A stretch of DNA of 64,000 bases from Candidatus Enterococcus moelleringii (GTDB lineage Bacteria; Bacillota; Bacilli; Lactobacillales; Enterococcaceae): contig NZ_JAFREM010000015.1 of NCBI RefSeq assembly GCF_017377575.1, positions 1-64,000 on the forward strand. Reading direction: 5' to 3'. Every line of letters starts with the position of its first letter. Within the stretch, counting starts at the first letter, position 1. A program made the translations under genes and the position numbers. Of this stretch, positions 10,377 through 19,347 are shown piece by piece. The notes beneath the pieces are model-generated. The model saw only the letters and a program-made list of their open reading frames with translations. It searched no databases and had not been told where the DNA came from.

Positions 10377-11270
10377 CTACGCTTCATCAAAATGAATACT
10401 TAAAATATCTAAAATCCGCGTCAAATCATCCGGCGACAAGTATTCAATAGCAATTTTTCCTTTGCCATCCTTCTCGACAATTTCAACGCTGGTTCCGAAT
10501 TTATCCATTAAGCGATCTTCGCTTTCTCTTAGATAATACGGTTTTTCCTTAGCTAACCGCGGACCTTTTTTCTTTTCTTTGGTTTTGCCTTCGTTATATT
10601 CCGCCACCATTAGTTCCAGTTGGCGAACAGTTAAGCCTTCTTTTACTACCCGGTTAGCCAGCTTTAAGATTTGATCTTTTTTCTTCAAACCTAAAAGGGT
10701 TCGGGCCTGTCCCATCGAAAGACGTTCATCCTGCACCATTTCTTTTACCAGCTTAGGTAACGTCAATAGACGCAAGTAGTTAGCGATATACGGACGGCTC
10801 TTGCCTAAACGCTCTGCTACATCCGCTTGGGTCAATTTTAAATTCTTCATCAGCATATCATAGGCTTCTGCTTCTTCCAAAGGATTCAAGTCTTCCCGCT
10901 GCAAGTTTTCCAATACGGCAATCTGCATCATTGCTTCTTCGTCGAACTCACGAACAATTGCTGGAATGGTTTCTTTTCCAGCTAATTTCGAAGCCCGGAA
11001 ACGGCGTTCGCCGGCAATTATTTCATAGCCCTTTACTGCCGATTTTCGCACGATAATTGGTTGAAATACCCCGGATTGCTCAATCGAGTTTGCCAGCTCC
11101 TGCAGCGAAGTCTCGTCAAATGACTTTCGCGGCTGGTAAGGATTGGGACGTAATTCACTTAAGGGGATTTCGATAATTTGATCATTTTTCATATCAACCT
11201 CTTCGATTTCTGACAAATCTTGAAACAACGCATCAATTCCGCGACCTAGTCCTTTATTATTTTTGCTCAC
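10377..11270 (-). CDS. parB: Chromosome-partitioning protein ParB (Spo0J)
   Basis: CTP-dependent DNA clamp that loads at parS and spreads to organise the origin region; 297 aa. The N-terminal segment (LGRGIDALF) would stimulate ParA ATPase. The CTP-binding region carries GERRFRASKLAG near residues 97-108. A helix-turn-helix (LTQADVAERLGKSRPYIANYL) lies near 150-170 and a dimerisation domain at the C-terminus. It overlaps parA by 14 bases. Matching parS sites exist at several places in this window. Confidence 0.96.
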   Translation of the reverse strand: MSKNNKGLGRGIDALFQDLSEIEEVDMKNDQIIEIPLSELRPNPYQPRKSFDETSLQELANSIEQSGVFQPIIVRKSAVKGYEIIAGERRFRASKLAGKETIPAIVREFDEEAMMQIAVLENLQREDLNPLEEAEAYDMLMKNLKLTQADVAERLGKSRPYIANYLRLLTLPKLVKEMVQDERLSMGQARTLLGLKKKDQILKLANRVVKEGLTVRQLELMVAEYNEGKTKEKKKGPRLAKEKPYYLRESEDRLMDKFGTSVEIVEKDGKGKIAIEYLSPDDLTRILDILSIHFDEA

Positions 11271-12024
11271 GATCTAACACTTCCTTTGCTAGCGCCTGAT
11301 ACACTTCCGCACCTTTTGAACGTGGGTCATAATCAATAATCGGTTTGCCATGACTTGGAGCTTCAGACAAACGTACGTTACGAGGAATAATGGTATCGTA
11401 AACCTTCTCTTGGAAATAGCGACGTACCTCTTCAACAACTTCCGCACCTAAATTGGTTCTAGCATCGTACATAGTTAGCAGGACGCCCTCGATTTCCAAT
11501 TCAGGATTAAAGTGTTTTTGAACAAGACGTACAGTGTTTAACAATTGACTTAATCCTTCCAACGCATAATACTCGCATTGAACTGGGATTAAAATGGCAT
11601 CACTGGCGGTAAACGCATTGATGGTCAGGTGTCCCAAAGAAGGCGGGCAATCGATTAAGATAAAGTCATAATCATCCGTAACATCGCTAAGTGCACCCTT
11701 TAGTCTAGATTCCCTAGCCATCATAGAAGTCAATTCAATTTCTGCACCTGCTAGCTGCAGGGTGGCAGGAACGATGGATAAGTTTTCTCTTTCCGTTTGA
11801 ATAATCGTTTCCTTAATCGGAACTTCGTTAACCAATACATCATAAATATCTTCTTTAACATCTGGTTTTCTAATACCCAGGCCGCTGGTTGCGTTGCCTT
11901 GAGCATCACTATCAATTAATAGGACTTTTTTCCCAATAAAAGCCAAGCAAGCGCCCAGATTAACGGTAGTGGTTGTTTTACCAACACCACCTTTTTGATT
12001 TGCAACAGAAATAATCCGTGCCAT
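11257..12024 (-). CDS. parA: Chromosome-partitioning ATPase ParA (Soj)
   Basis: Walker-type ATPase that acts with ParB in origin segregation and, in Bacillus, modulates DnaA; 255 aa. The deviant Walker A motif KGGVGKTTT lies at residues 11-19, the signature lysine preceding GGVGKT. DSDAQGNATSGLG follows near residue 38 and DCPPSLGHLTINA near 122. It lies 11 bases after rsmG and overlaps parB. It lacks an N-terminal HTH, which is typical of chromosomal Soj. Confidence 0.96.
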   Translation of the reverse strand: MARIISVANQKGGVGKTTTTVNLGACLAFIGKKVLLIDSDAQGNATSGLGIRKPDVKEDIYDVLVNEVPIKETIIQTERENLSIVPATLQLAGAEIELTSMMARESRLKGALSDVTDDYDFILIDCPPSLGHLTINAFTASDAILIPVQCEYYALEGLSQLLNTVRLVQKHFNPELEIEGVLLTMYDARTNLGAEVVEEVRRYFQEKVYDTIIPRNVRLSEAPSHGKPIIDYDPRSKGAEVYQALAKEVLDREQK

Positions 12025-12035
12025 GTACTTTCCTC

Positions 12036-12752
12036 CTATTTCAGTGGTTGCTTATTCGGCAGCCCTGGTTTTCGCGGATACTTTTTCGGTGTTTCCTTTT
12101 TCTTCTGGATCGTCAACACATAGCGGCTGCCGCCGTCATTAGGTAATGAAACGTCTTGCTCTTTCACTAATTTCCCACCTAAAACTGCGATCGCTTTTCT
12201 TGCTTCTTCCAGCTCTTCGTCGCTTTTAGCTGCTTTTAGCGCAAAAAAATAGCCTTGTTTTTTCACTAACGGCAGGCAAAGTTCTGCCAACACGTTTAGT
12301 CGCGCTACTGCTCGAGCCGTGACAGAGTCAAAGGATTCCCGCAGGTCTTTTCTCTGAGCAAATGTTTCTGCCCGATCATGATACAAAGAAACGTTATCTA
12401 AGCCTAACTCTTCTACTAAAGTAGTAAGAAAGGTAATTCGTTTGTTTAAGGAATCGACGATCGTTACCTTTAGCTCGGGACAAACAATCTTCAAAGGAAT
12501 ACTTGGAAAACCAGCACCAGCCCCCACATCACATAGCGAGCCGTCGGTTTGAAAATCCTCTGAAAAAAGTAAAGTCAGTGAATCGTAAAAGTGTTTCAAA
12601 TACACCTCTTCCAACTCAGTAATGGCCGTTAAATTCATCTTTTGATTCCATTCAACAAGGAGTCTATAATAGGCGGAAAATTGTTCCATTTGCCTACTGG
12701 TCAATTCCAGTCCATGTTTGGCTAATTCAGCCTGAAATTCTTCTGGTTTCAT
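12036..12752 (-). CDS. rsmG: 16S rRNA (guanine-527-N7)-methyltransferase
   Basis: S-adenosylmethionine-dependent methyltransferase that modifies G527 of 16S rRNA; 238 aa. The SAM motif [16 protein letters not shown] lies near residues 75-90. I chose the ATG at 12752 because GAGAGGA sits 6 bases upstream; a start 15 bases further up, at 12767, is possible but has that Shine-Dalgarno inside its coding sequence. The basic C-terminal tail is family-typical. It heads the rsmG-parA-parB-DUF951-ychF group. Loss of the enzyme is known to give low-level streptomycin resistance. Confidence 0.95.
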   Translation of the reverse strand: MKPEEFQAELAKHGLELTSRQMEQFSAYYRLLVEWNQKMNLTAITELEEVYLKHFYDSLTLLFSEDFQTDGSLCDVGAGAGFPSIPLKIVCPELKVTIVDSLNKRITFLTTLVEELGLDNVSLYHDRAETFAQRKDLRESFDSVTARAVARLNVLAELCLPLVKKQGYFFALKAAKSDEELEEARKAIAVLGGKLVKEQDVSLPNDGGSRYVLTIQKKKETPKKYPRKPGLPNKQPLK

Positions 12753-12769
12753 AGAAAATCCTCTCATAT

Positions 12770-12794
12770 TGTGAAACAGATAAAATGTTTCACA
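12770..12794. repeat. Inverted repeat upstream of rsmG-parAB
   Basis: TGTGAAACA (12770-12778) and TGTTTCACA (12786-12794) are perfect 9-base arms separated by 7 bases. The arms are the outer halves of parS in inverted arrangement with the central CG missing. It lies in the leader or promoter of the operon encoding ParAB. Confidence 0.6.
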
Positions 12795-13007
12795 GACTAA
12801 CCTCTACTTTAACGCAAATTCCCTTATGATGCAATGCTTTGAACAAGTTTCACAACTTGAATAAAGAAAGATTTAACACCCAAAATCTGCAGCTATTTTT
12901 TGTATAAACCTCCTTTATCTAACTTATCAAAATAAAACATTAGTACTTAAGCATCTCCTCGCGTAGAATGACTATGTAACTAAATAAAAGAAGCGAGGGT
13001 ACAATTT

Positions 13008-13889
13008 ATGACTGAACGATTATCCGGACACACGCTGCTCATTGGTTTAATGGCTTATCCAATCCGTCACAGTATGTCGCCTACCATGCACAATGAAGCA
13101 TTTGCTAAACTGGGACTTGACTATGCCTACTTGGCTTTTGAAGTTGGCAATGACGAATTGAAAGACGCGGTGCAAGCGATTCGTGCTTTAGGTCTGCGAG
13201 GATCTAACGTTTCAATGCCCAACAAACAAGAAATCATTCAATATTTAGATGAAGTCTCACCAGAAGCCCAATTAATCGGTGCTGTGAATACCGTTACTAA
13301 CAAAGATGCTAAAGGACACTTAGCAGGGTATAACACTGATGGCATCGGCGCAATGGAAGCACTAAAAGATGAAGGTGTAGAAGTAAAAGATGCAATCATT
13401 ACCTTAACAGGTGCTGGCGGAGCTGGAACTGCGGTAGCTGTTCAAGCTGCTTTTGACGGTGCGAAAGAAATCCGTATTTTCAACGTAAACGACGGCGTAT
13501 TCGCAAACGCTCAAGAAACAGTCAAAAAAATCAACGAACATACCAATTGTATCGCTACTGCAACAGACTTAGCTGATCAAGAAGCCTTCAAAAAATCAGT
13601 TGCCGAAAGTTCTATCTATATCGATGCAACTGGTGCCGGCATGAAGCCTTTAGAAGATGTTAGTTTAATTGAAGATCCGGAAATGATCCGTCCAGACTTA
13701 GTGGTCTTCGATGTTGTTTATTCTCCAAGAGAAACAAAGCTGTTGAAGTTCGCCAAAGAACATGGTGCTAAAAAAGCCATTAATGGTTTAGGCATGATGC
13801 TTTATCAAGGCGCTGCAGCCTTTAAGTTATTTACAGGTGAAGACATGCCAGTAGATTATATCAAAGACTTACTTTTTAACGAAGAATAA
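13008..13889 (+). CDS. Quinate/shikimate dehydrogenase (YdiB-like)
   Basis: NAD(P)-dependent oxidoreductase of the shikimate dehydrogenase family, 293 aa. The substrate site shows SMSPTMHN near residues 24-31, SMPNKQ with the catalytic lysine near 70, and NTDGIG with the catalytic aspartate near 110. The Rossmann loop is GAGGAGTA. The motifs [15 protein letters not shown] and GMKPLE match YdiB more closely than the biosynthetic AroE, which usually has VTVPHK. The gene stands alone, outside any aromatic cluster, with a weak SD (GAGGG) and its own terminator. Quinate or shikimate use is plausible; a biosynthetic role cannot be excluded. Confidence 0.85.
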   Translation: MTERLSGHTLLIGLMAYPIRHSMSPTMHNEAFAKLGLDYAYLAFEVGNDELKDAVQAIRALGLRGSNVSMPNKQEIIQYLDEVSPEAQLIGAVNTVTNKDAKGHLAGYNTDGIGAMEALKDEGVEVKDAIITLTGAGGAGTAVAVQAAFDGAKEIRIFNVNDGVFANAQETVKKINEHTNCIATATDLADQEAFKKSVAESSIYIDATGAGMKPLEDVSLIEDPEMIRPDLVVFDVVYSPRETKLLKFAKEHGAKKAINGLGMMLYQGAAAFKLFTGEDMPVDYIKDLLFNEE

Positions 13890-13901
13890 GCTTGGATTTA
13901 G

Positions 13902-13933
13902 ACGCATAGGACAATGTTCCTGTGCGTTTTTTT
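13902..13933 (+). terminator. Terminator after the YdiB-like gene
   Basis: ACGCATAGGA (13902-13911) and TCCTGTGCGT (13918-13927) pair with one wobble, followed by TTTTTTT. Confidence 0.8.
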
Positions 13934-14232
13934 GCTGGATCAGAATATGTCGTTAACCTTATCTTTAATAGATTTTCAATCCTATCCACTTCATTGATTG
14001 CGTTGTTAAAAAATGTGTAAAAATTTTCATTAAATGTATAAAAACAACGCTGCATAGAAATGCATAAAAATTCACCAGTCGATTCTCGTTGTTATATAAC
14101 ACACAACTAAAACGCTGTTTGTAGCCGCTCCCACAAGAATCAATTTAATAAAAAATGAATGCATATCTCTGAGTTTTCTCAATTAAGTTCAGCCGAAATG
14201 TTCAGACTTGTTGTGGACTGTTATGCAAGAGT

Positions 14233-14248
14233 TGTTTCATGTGGAACT
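14233..14248. other. Degenerate parS-like site
   Basis: TGTTTCATGTGGAACT matches 13 of 16 positions of TGTTTCACGTGAAACA. It is probably a weak or decayed site. Confidence 0.35.
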
Positions 14249-14688
14249 TTCCATCTGTTTTCAGCATAATTACATACAACATAATATATCAGTTCTTAAT
14301 GTTTCGAAAACATCTTCTTTCCCCTGACTACGCTTCTTGAAGGTACATTTAGTTTCCTAAACAAACCAAACCTCTCACACTAACATATTCAATCGTAGAG
14401 TTGAATCTCAAATAAGGGATCAGATGTCCTCAACCAAAGTTCACTAAACATAGTGACATGAGTAAAGATATATAACGTGATACAAATTTATCTATCTTTA
14501 AAAATAACTACATGCTGAATAACTGATAAATTAATTCTTCTGCAACTTCCACAGATGAATATCAGGCTTGTCTTGTAAATATTGGGATCAATTGGAAGAC
14601 AGGCTCATGTTTATAGCGTAAAACGTCGAATCTGAGTACTTATCTAACTCAATGAAAAATAAATAATAAGAAAGCACATAAACTGTGA

Positions 14689-14835
14689 AGATACCGGTAT
14701 GCACTCCCGGATCACAACTATAAATTTGGGAATTCTGTTGATTTAGCAATTAGCAAAAACAATATATCTCGTTATTTAAATAAAGGACTCATCTATAACC
14801 CAATCAAATTAAGCGATATTCTCAAACACATATAA
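14689..14835 (+). pseudogene. Possible 3' remnant of a decayed gene
   Basis: A plus-strand frame of 48 codons ending in TAA has no start codon context but reads like a protein C-terminus. It includes VDLAISKNNISRYLNKGLIY, resembling a winged-helix tail (…SRYLxKGLIYxP…) found at the ends of some ATP-binding proteins. An in-frame stop precedes it and no continuation could be found. The similarity is from memory and the fragment could be chance. Confidence 0.25.
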
Positions 14836-15115
14836 AACCTATCAATACCAAACAAAAAACACTTAAACAGTGAATTTTTCCAATACAATATTTTTTGCCA
14901 CCATCGGATTTGTCGTTATTCAAAACAACTTTTCATAGCTCATATACGGATTTAAAATCCGACTATCTCAACTAATAAATTTTTCCCCTTCCAGCTTTAT
15001 CTTCGATTTATCTCGCAAATCCAACGGTAATAACTGGTCTTATCTGGTGAGTTGCGACCTACAGAAAGTTGATTGTTTGCTATTCCTCAAACACTGTCAT
15101 TTTTAAGTTTAAAAA

Positions 15116-15131
15116 TGTTACACGTGAAACA
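15116..15131. other. parS site with one mismatch
   Basis: TGTTACACGTGAAACA differs from consensus only at position 5 (A instead of T or C). It is intergenic, 3.8 kb upstream of parB, and a probable ParB binding site. Confidence 0.7.
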
Positions 15132-15177
15132 TTTTAGCTGGTTCACTCGAATTAAAATAACTATCTATCGAAATAAT

Positions 15178-15215
15178 AAAAAACAGCTGTCGGCCAAATT
15201 TATCAGCTGACAGCT
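15178..15215 (-). terminator. Terminator of the small hypothetical gene
   Basis: On the minus strand AGCTGTCAGC pairs with GCCGACAGCT around a 17-base loop and is followed by a run of six T (complement of 15178-15183). Confidence 0.7.
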
Positions 15216-15222
15216 ATATCAT

Positions 15223-15450
15223 TTACTCCAGTACTTTCTTCATTTTGAAGGCTTTGTTTTCCTCAGAATTTGATTCTTGATCCGATAATTCAAATAGAAT
15301 ATGATCGCCATTCGCTGGATCTTCTACAATAACCAATTTCCCTAATGACTCTCTCTGATCCTTTACAATTTGTGCTTCTTTAATTAATTCTTTTGGATCA
15401 CGTTTTGATGCTAAAGCATTTCCTAAGTTGAAAAAGACTGTTTCTTCCAT
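15223..15450 (-). CDS. Small hypothetical protein (75 aa)
   Basis: I do not recognise this family. The ATG at 15450 is chosen because GGAGG lies 8 bases upstream; the open frame extends upstream to 15492 without a better start. The product is acidic and soluble, beginning MEETVFFNLGNALASKRDPK, with a helical middle and a beta-like VIVEDPANGDHILFEL segment. It has its own terminator. It follows the lipid kinase gene by 68 bases and may be read with it. Good translation signals make it likely real. Confidence 0.65.
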   Translation of the reverse strand: MEETVFFNLGNALASKRDPKELIKEAQIVKDQRESLGKLVIVEDPANGDHILFELSDQESNSEENKAFKMKKVLE

Positions 15451-15518
15451 CGATTTATCCTCCAATTTTAAACAACAACAATCATTAACCATTAATTTGT
15501 ATGTCTGCCTTTTTCTAT

Positions 15519-16406
15519 TTAGCCTGAATAGACAGTCAGGTGAGCCGGTAGTACTTGAATCTTTACCGGTAACGCCGCCCCTGGATCTCCATCTACGTTA
15601 GTAGCTAGCTTTGCCTGATTTAACACTTCAATGATCAAGTTTTCTGCTGTCAGATACGCAACGTTTTTAGTGGATTCTGTTATTCCTTTTAAGAGATCTG
15701 GCACGGTCTTTACTGTATCCAAAAACTTTTGGTCTTTTAAGTATAGCAGATGTAATTTGCCATCGTCGATTGTGGCATTTGGTATCAGAGATTCAAACCC
15801 GCCAATTGAGTTAGTCAAACCAATCAATAAGGTGCTGCTTTCGATTTCCTGTTCTTCCCCATCGATAGTCAGCTTGAATTGGTAGGATTGATTAGCCGAC
15901 AGCTGTTTCGCTCCTGAAATGAAGTAGGCCATTTTGCCAAACTTGGTTTTTTCTTTAGTATCAACCTGGTTAATCCCTTCAGGAATAGCACCAATCGCAA
16001 CGACATTAGTGAAATAGCGATCGTTTATTTTGCCAATATCCAGGTGTCTTTGTTTGGTAATATCTAAAGAAGAGATCGCTTCTTTAGGATCTAAAGGCAT
16101 GTTAAGAGCTCGGGCCAAATCGTTGACCGTTCCTAAAGGGAAAAAGCCGAAATTTGGACGATTTTCTTGCCCAGCTAAGCCATTAACCGCTTCATTAACA
16201 GTCCCATCTCCACCCATCGTGAATACGCTGTGATACTGTTCTTGCGCTGCTTTTGCTGCAAAATTCTCCGCATCTCCTGCCTTCTCGGTCCGCTTCACTT
16301 CCACCTTATCAAAAAGGCTCGCTAGTTTCTCTTTTGCTGAAGCTTCGTACTCCTTAGCTTTTTCACCACCAGAGCTAGGATTAACGATCAATAAAACGTT
16401 TTTCAT
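15519..16406 (-). CDS. Diacylglycerol kinase-family lipid kinase
   Basis: ATP-dependent lipid kinase of the DagK/YegS group, 295 aa from the ATG at 16406, which follows GGAGG. The N-terminal nucleotide domain shows NPSSGG (residues 9-14) and the signature GGDGTVNEAVNG near residue 71, followed by PLGTVNDLARAL. The C-terminal beta domain ends near the membrane-facing edge. DagK-type enzymes recycle diacylglycerol to phosphatidic acid; related proteins phosphorylate other lipids, so the substrate is not certain. It appears monocistronic or paired with the downstream 75-aa gene. Confidence 0.88.
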   Translation of the reverse strand: MKNVLLIVNPSSGGEKAKEYEASAKEKLASLFDKVEVKRTEKAGDAENFAAKAAQEQYHSVFTMGGDGTVNEAVNGLAGQENRPNFGFFPLGTVNDLARALNMPLDPKEAISSLDITKQRHLDIGKINDRYFTNVVAIGAIPEGINQVDTKEKTKFGKMAYFISGAKQLSANQSYQFKLTIDGEEQEIESSTLLIGLTNSIGGFESLIPNATIDDGKLHLLYLKDQKFLDTVKTVPDLLKGITESTKNVAYLTAENLIIEVLNQAKLATNVDGDPGAALPVKIQVLPAHLTVYSG

Positions 16407-16639
16407 AAGACACCTCCAATAAATCAATCAACTAAGCCACTCCACTATTTTACTATCAGCGAATGTTTAATCGTTATCCTCATCATACTGGATTTACTTA
16501 AAAGTTATAAGCTAAGAGACTCGTACTTAACAACTTGTTTTCCAGCAAACGATCAATAAGAAGAATCCAACTGACTTTTCTTAGCAGCTTGTTTATTAAC
16601 TATAAAAGATTGCGATTCTTCAATTAACGAACTAAAGAA

Positions 16640-17065
16640 TTATTGAATCTCTTTCTTAAAGAAAAAGTAATCGCAGTCCGCTACCGGAACATCTTTGATC
16701 TTTCCAAATTCCTTATAGCCGTTTTTTTCATAGAATCGCGGTGCCTCAAAGGAAAAGGTTTCTAAATGAATCACTTTGCATTTTTCTCTTTTTGCGATAC
16801 TCTCCATTTTATTCAGCAAATTTCTTCCTTGCCCTTGACCACGCAAGGATTCATCTACCCAGAAAAAATCAATATGCATGATATTCCAGAAGCAGTGGGC
16901 AACAATACCACCCATCAGCTTAGTTGTCTCATCATACAAGTAACAGCCGTAAGTGGATTCTGGCAATGTATCAATTGAAGGAGGTAAGCTGCTGTTCCCA
17001 AATTCAACTATTTTGTCTTTGACCAATTCTTGCATCTCAAGGGTATTATTTTCTACAATATTCAC
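16640..17065 (-). CDS. GNAT-family N-acetyltransferase
   Basis: A 141-aa acetyltransferase. The acetyl-CoA loop RGQGQGRNLLNKME lies near residues 79-92, with the preceding VDESL beta strand and the later FYEKNGY motif typical of GNAT enzymes. It carries no fused domain. Neighbours give no clue to substrate, since it lies between a lipid kinase and mnmG with over 200 bases on each side. Confidence 0.85.
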   Translation of the reverse strand: MNIVENNTLEMQELVKDKIVEFGNSSLPPSIDTLPESTYGCYLYDETTKLMGGIVAHCFWNIMHIDFFWVDESLRGQGQGRNLLNKMESIAKREKCKVIHLETFSFEAPRFYEKNGYKEFGKIKDVPVADCDYFFFKKEIQ

Positions 17066-17443
17066 TTCTATTCACCTAAGTCTCTCTAACGAATTTTATT
17101 TCTGTCAGCATCGCTTGCAACTAACGAGCCATAGCAATCTCAAAGCAGCTAATTTCTTTATCTATTCACTGCAAATTTTAAAAGCGTTTCAATCAATTAT
17201 AACAGATTGGTTTTAAGCACTGAGGTATTTCTTTATGTTCCTGGGAATCATCCCCTCTCACTGTCAAAGCAGGTGACTAGACAAGCGAGGTCTTTGAACA
17301 CAACTTCAGGAAAAGCGGCTTCTTGGGCACAAGTCCACAAAAATAACGACCGACATCTACACTCTGGTCACTAGACCTGGCAAGATGGATCGGTCGCTGA
17401 TTTTGCGAAATATATAACTCTTTAGATCGAAGGATAAATCATT
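17066..17443. other. Intergenic stretch between GNAT gene and mnmG
   Basis: No gene is seen. The left part should hold the GNAT promoter. The right part carries a long branched inverted repeat at 17347-17396, described separately. A related sequence, GGTGACTAGAC, lies at 17270-17280 and echoes GGTCACTAGACC within that structure. Confidence 0.55.
17347..17396 (-). terminator. Branched hairpin, probable mnmG terminator
   Basis: Outer arms CGACCGA (17347-17353) and TCGGTCG (17390-17396) and second arms CATC (17354-17357) and GATG (17384-17387) enclose an inner hairpin GGTC-ACTA-GACC. On the minus strand the structure is followed by TTATTTTT, fitting transcription termination about 50-100 bases after mnmG. 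The nested shape is unusual. Confidence 0.5.
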
Positions 17444-19336
17444 TTATACTTCTACTTTGGCAATTTTTCCTTGTTCGATATAGACCATCAAGATACTGAT
17501 ATCAGCTGGATTTACGCCGCTGATCCGGCTGGCTTGAGCGATAGTTTCTGGTTGAATCTTTAGCAATTTTTGGCGTGCTTCGGTAGCCAAGCCGTTGATT
17601 GCTTCGTAGTCAATCCGTTCTGGAATGCGTTTTGCTTCCAAACGTTTCAATTTTTCTACTTTTTCCATCGCTTTTTTGATGTAGCCTTCATACTTGATTT
17701 GGATCTCTACTTGTTCCACTTCTTTAGCAGTTAGGTTGTCATTGGCAGGAATAAATTGAATGACTTCTTGATAGCTGATCTCTGGACGTTTCAAGAAATC
17801 GGCTGCTAAGACACCATCCTTCAATTCCGCACTGCCTTTTTCCCGTAGGAAGCTTTGAACTTCAGCAGTTGGTTTGATACGGATTGTTTCTAATCGTTTG
17901 ATTTCTTCTTCGACGTTGGCTTTCTTAGACAAATAGTTTTGGTATTGTTCTTCTTCTACCAAACCAATTTGATGTCCAGCTTCTGTCAAACGCAAGTCGG
18001 CATTATCATGACGCAAAATCAAACGGTATTCCGCACGAGAAGTCAACAAACGGTAAGGTTCGTTGGTTCCTTTAGTTACTAAGTCATCGATCATGACACC
18101 GATGTACCCATCGCTGCGTTTCATAATGAATGGTTCTTTGCCTTGAATTTTCAAGGCAGCATTGATTCCGGCAATTAAGCCCTGGCCAGCAGCTTCTTCA
18201 TAGCCGCTGGTACCATTAGTTTGGCCAGCTGTATAAAGATTTTCAACTACCTTTGTTTCCAGTGTTGGACGCAGCTGATGAGGTGCCACCATATCGTACT
18301 CGATCGCATAACCTGTCCGCATCATTTCCGCATTTTCCAAGCCTTCAATTGAGTGTAATACGTCGTTTTGGACATCTTCTGGTAAAGAAGTAGATAGCCC
18401 TTGTACGTAAACTTCTTCGGTATGCAAACCTTCCGGCTCCAAGAATAATTGGTGACGGCTTTTATCTGAGAAGCGAACAATCTTATCTTCAATCGAAGGG
18501 CAATAACGAGCGCCTACACCTTCCACGATACCAGTAAACATCGGTGCGCGATGCAAGTTGGCTTGAATGATTTCATGGCTTCTAGGGTTCGTATAGGTTA
18601 ACCAGCAAGGTACTTGTTCCATGTTGTAAGCTTCGTCTGGTGTACCGTAGCTGAAATGATTTGGTGCTTCATCCCCTGGTTGAATTTCGGTTTTGCTGTA
18701 ATCAATTGTGCCGGATTTTACCCGCGGTGGGGTGCCTGTTTTAAAGCGGTGAATCTCAAAGCCTAGTTCTTTCAGATTGTCAGACAGCTTAATTGAAGGC
18801 TGAGAGTTATTAGGGCCGGAAGAATACTTCAAGTCACCAATAATAATTTCGCCTCGTAAAGCTGTTCCAGCAGTAATAATAACGGCTTTGGCTGAGTAAA
18901 CAGCTCCAGTGGAAGTCACAACACCTTTACAGATACCGTCTTCAACAACTAAACGATCCACTACGCCTTGTTTCAAGGTCAAGTTTTCTTCTTTTTCAAT
19001 CGTATGCTTCATTTCTTCTGCGTAAGCATGCTTGTCGGCTTGTGCTCTTAGGGCCCGGACAGCTGGTCCTTTACCAGTATTCAGCATCCGCATTTGAATA
19101 TAGGTTTTATCAATGTTTTTGCCCATTTCGCCGCCTAATGCGTCAATTTCACGGACAACGACACCCTTGGCCGGTCCTCCGATTGATGGGTTGCATGGCA
19201 TAAAGGCTACCATTTCTAAATTGATTGTAATTAATAAGGTTTTTGAGCCCATGCGTGCAGCAGACAAGGCTGCTTCTGATCCGGCATGGCCGGCTCCTAC
19301 TACGATGACATCATATGATCCTGCTTGATATTCCAT
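17444..19336 (-). CDS. mnmG: tRNA uridine-5-carboxymethylaminomethyl modification enzyme MnmG
   Basis: FAD-binding subunit (GidA) of the MnmEG complex, which modifies the wobble uridine (U34) of certain tRNAs; 630 aa. The N-terminal dinucleotide-binding loop [12 protein letters not shown] lies at residues 12-23, and signatures [10 protein letters not shown] and [13 protein letters not shown] are present. The C-terminal helical domain binds MnmE. It lies 11 bases after mnmE on the same strand, so the two form an operon. Confidence 0.98.
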   Translation of the reverse strand: MEYQAGSYDVIVVGAGHAGSEAALSAARMGSKTLLITINLEMVAFMPCNPSIGGPAKGVVVREIDALGGEMGKNIDKTYIQMRMLNTGKGPAVRALRAQADKHAYAEEMKHTIEKEENLTLKQGVVDRLVVEDGICKGVVTSTGAVYSAKAVIITAGTALRGEIIIGDLKYSSGPNNSQPSIKLSDNLKELGFEIHRFKTGTPPRVKSGTIDYSKTEIQPGDEAPNHFSYGTPDEAYNMEQVPCWLTYTNPRSHEIIQANLHRAPMFTGIVEGVGARYCPSIEDKIVRFSDKSRHQLFLEPEGLHTEEVYVQGLSTSLPEDVQNDVLHSIEGLENAEMMRTGYAIEYDMVAPHQLRPTLETKVVENLYTAGQTNGTSGYEEAAGQGLIAGINAALKIQGKEPFIMKRSDGYIGVMIDDLVTKGTNEPYRLLTSRAEYRLILRHDNADLRLTEAGHQIGLVEEEQYQNYLSKKANVEEEIKRLETIRIKPTAEVQSFLREKGSAELKDGVLAADFLKRPEISYQEVIQFIPANDNLTAKEVEQVEIQIKYEGYIKKAMEKVEKLKRLEAKRIPERIDYEAINGLATEARQKLLKIQPETIAQASRISGVNPADISILMVYIEQGKIAKVEV

Positions 19337-19347
19337 GACTCTCTCCT

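Larger units (their letters stand above)
13934..15177. other. Gene-free AT-rich stretch of about 1.2 kb
   Basis: No open frame with a ribosome site is visible on either strand. Contents noted: three degenerate repeats AAATGYRTAAAAA (14011-14070); a degenerate parS (14233-14248); a hairpin GCTTGTCTT/AAGACAGGC (14566-14604); palindromes ATACCGGTAT (14691-14700) and CGGATTT-A-AAATCCG (14947-14961); a protein-like remnant at 14689-14835; and a near-perfect parS at 15116-15131. For a compact genome this is an unusually long empty region and may be decayed DNA. Confidence 0.7.

Noticed and set aside
14545-14650. Short minus-strand reading frames with protein-like segments in the empty stretch
   Set aside because: Interrupted by stops in every frame and too short to call; kept only as part of the decayed-DNA idea.
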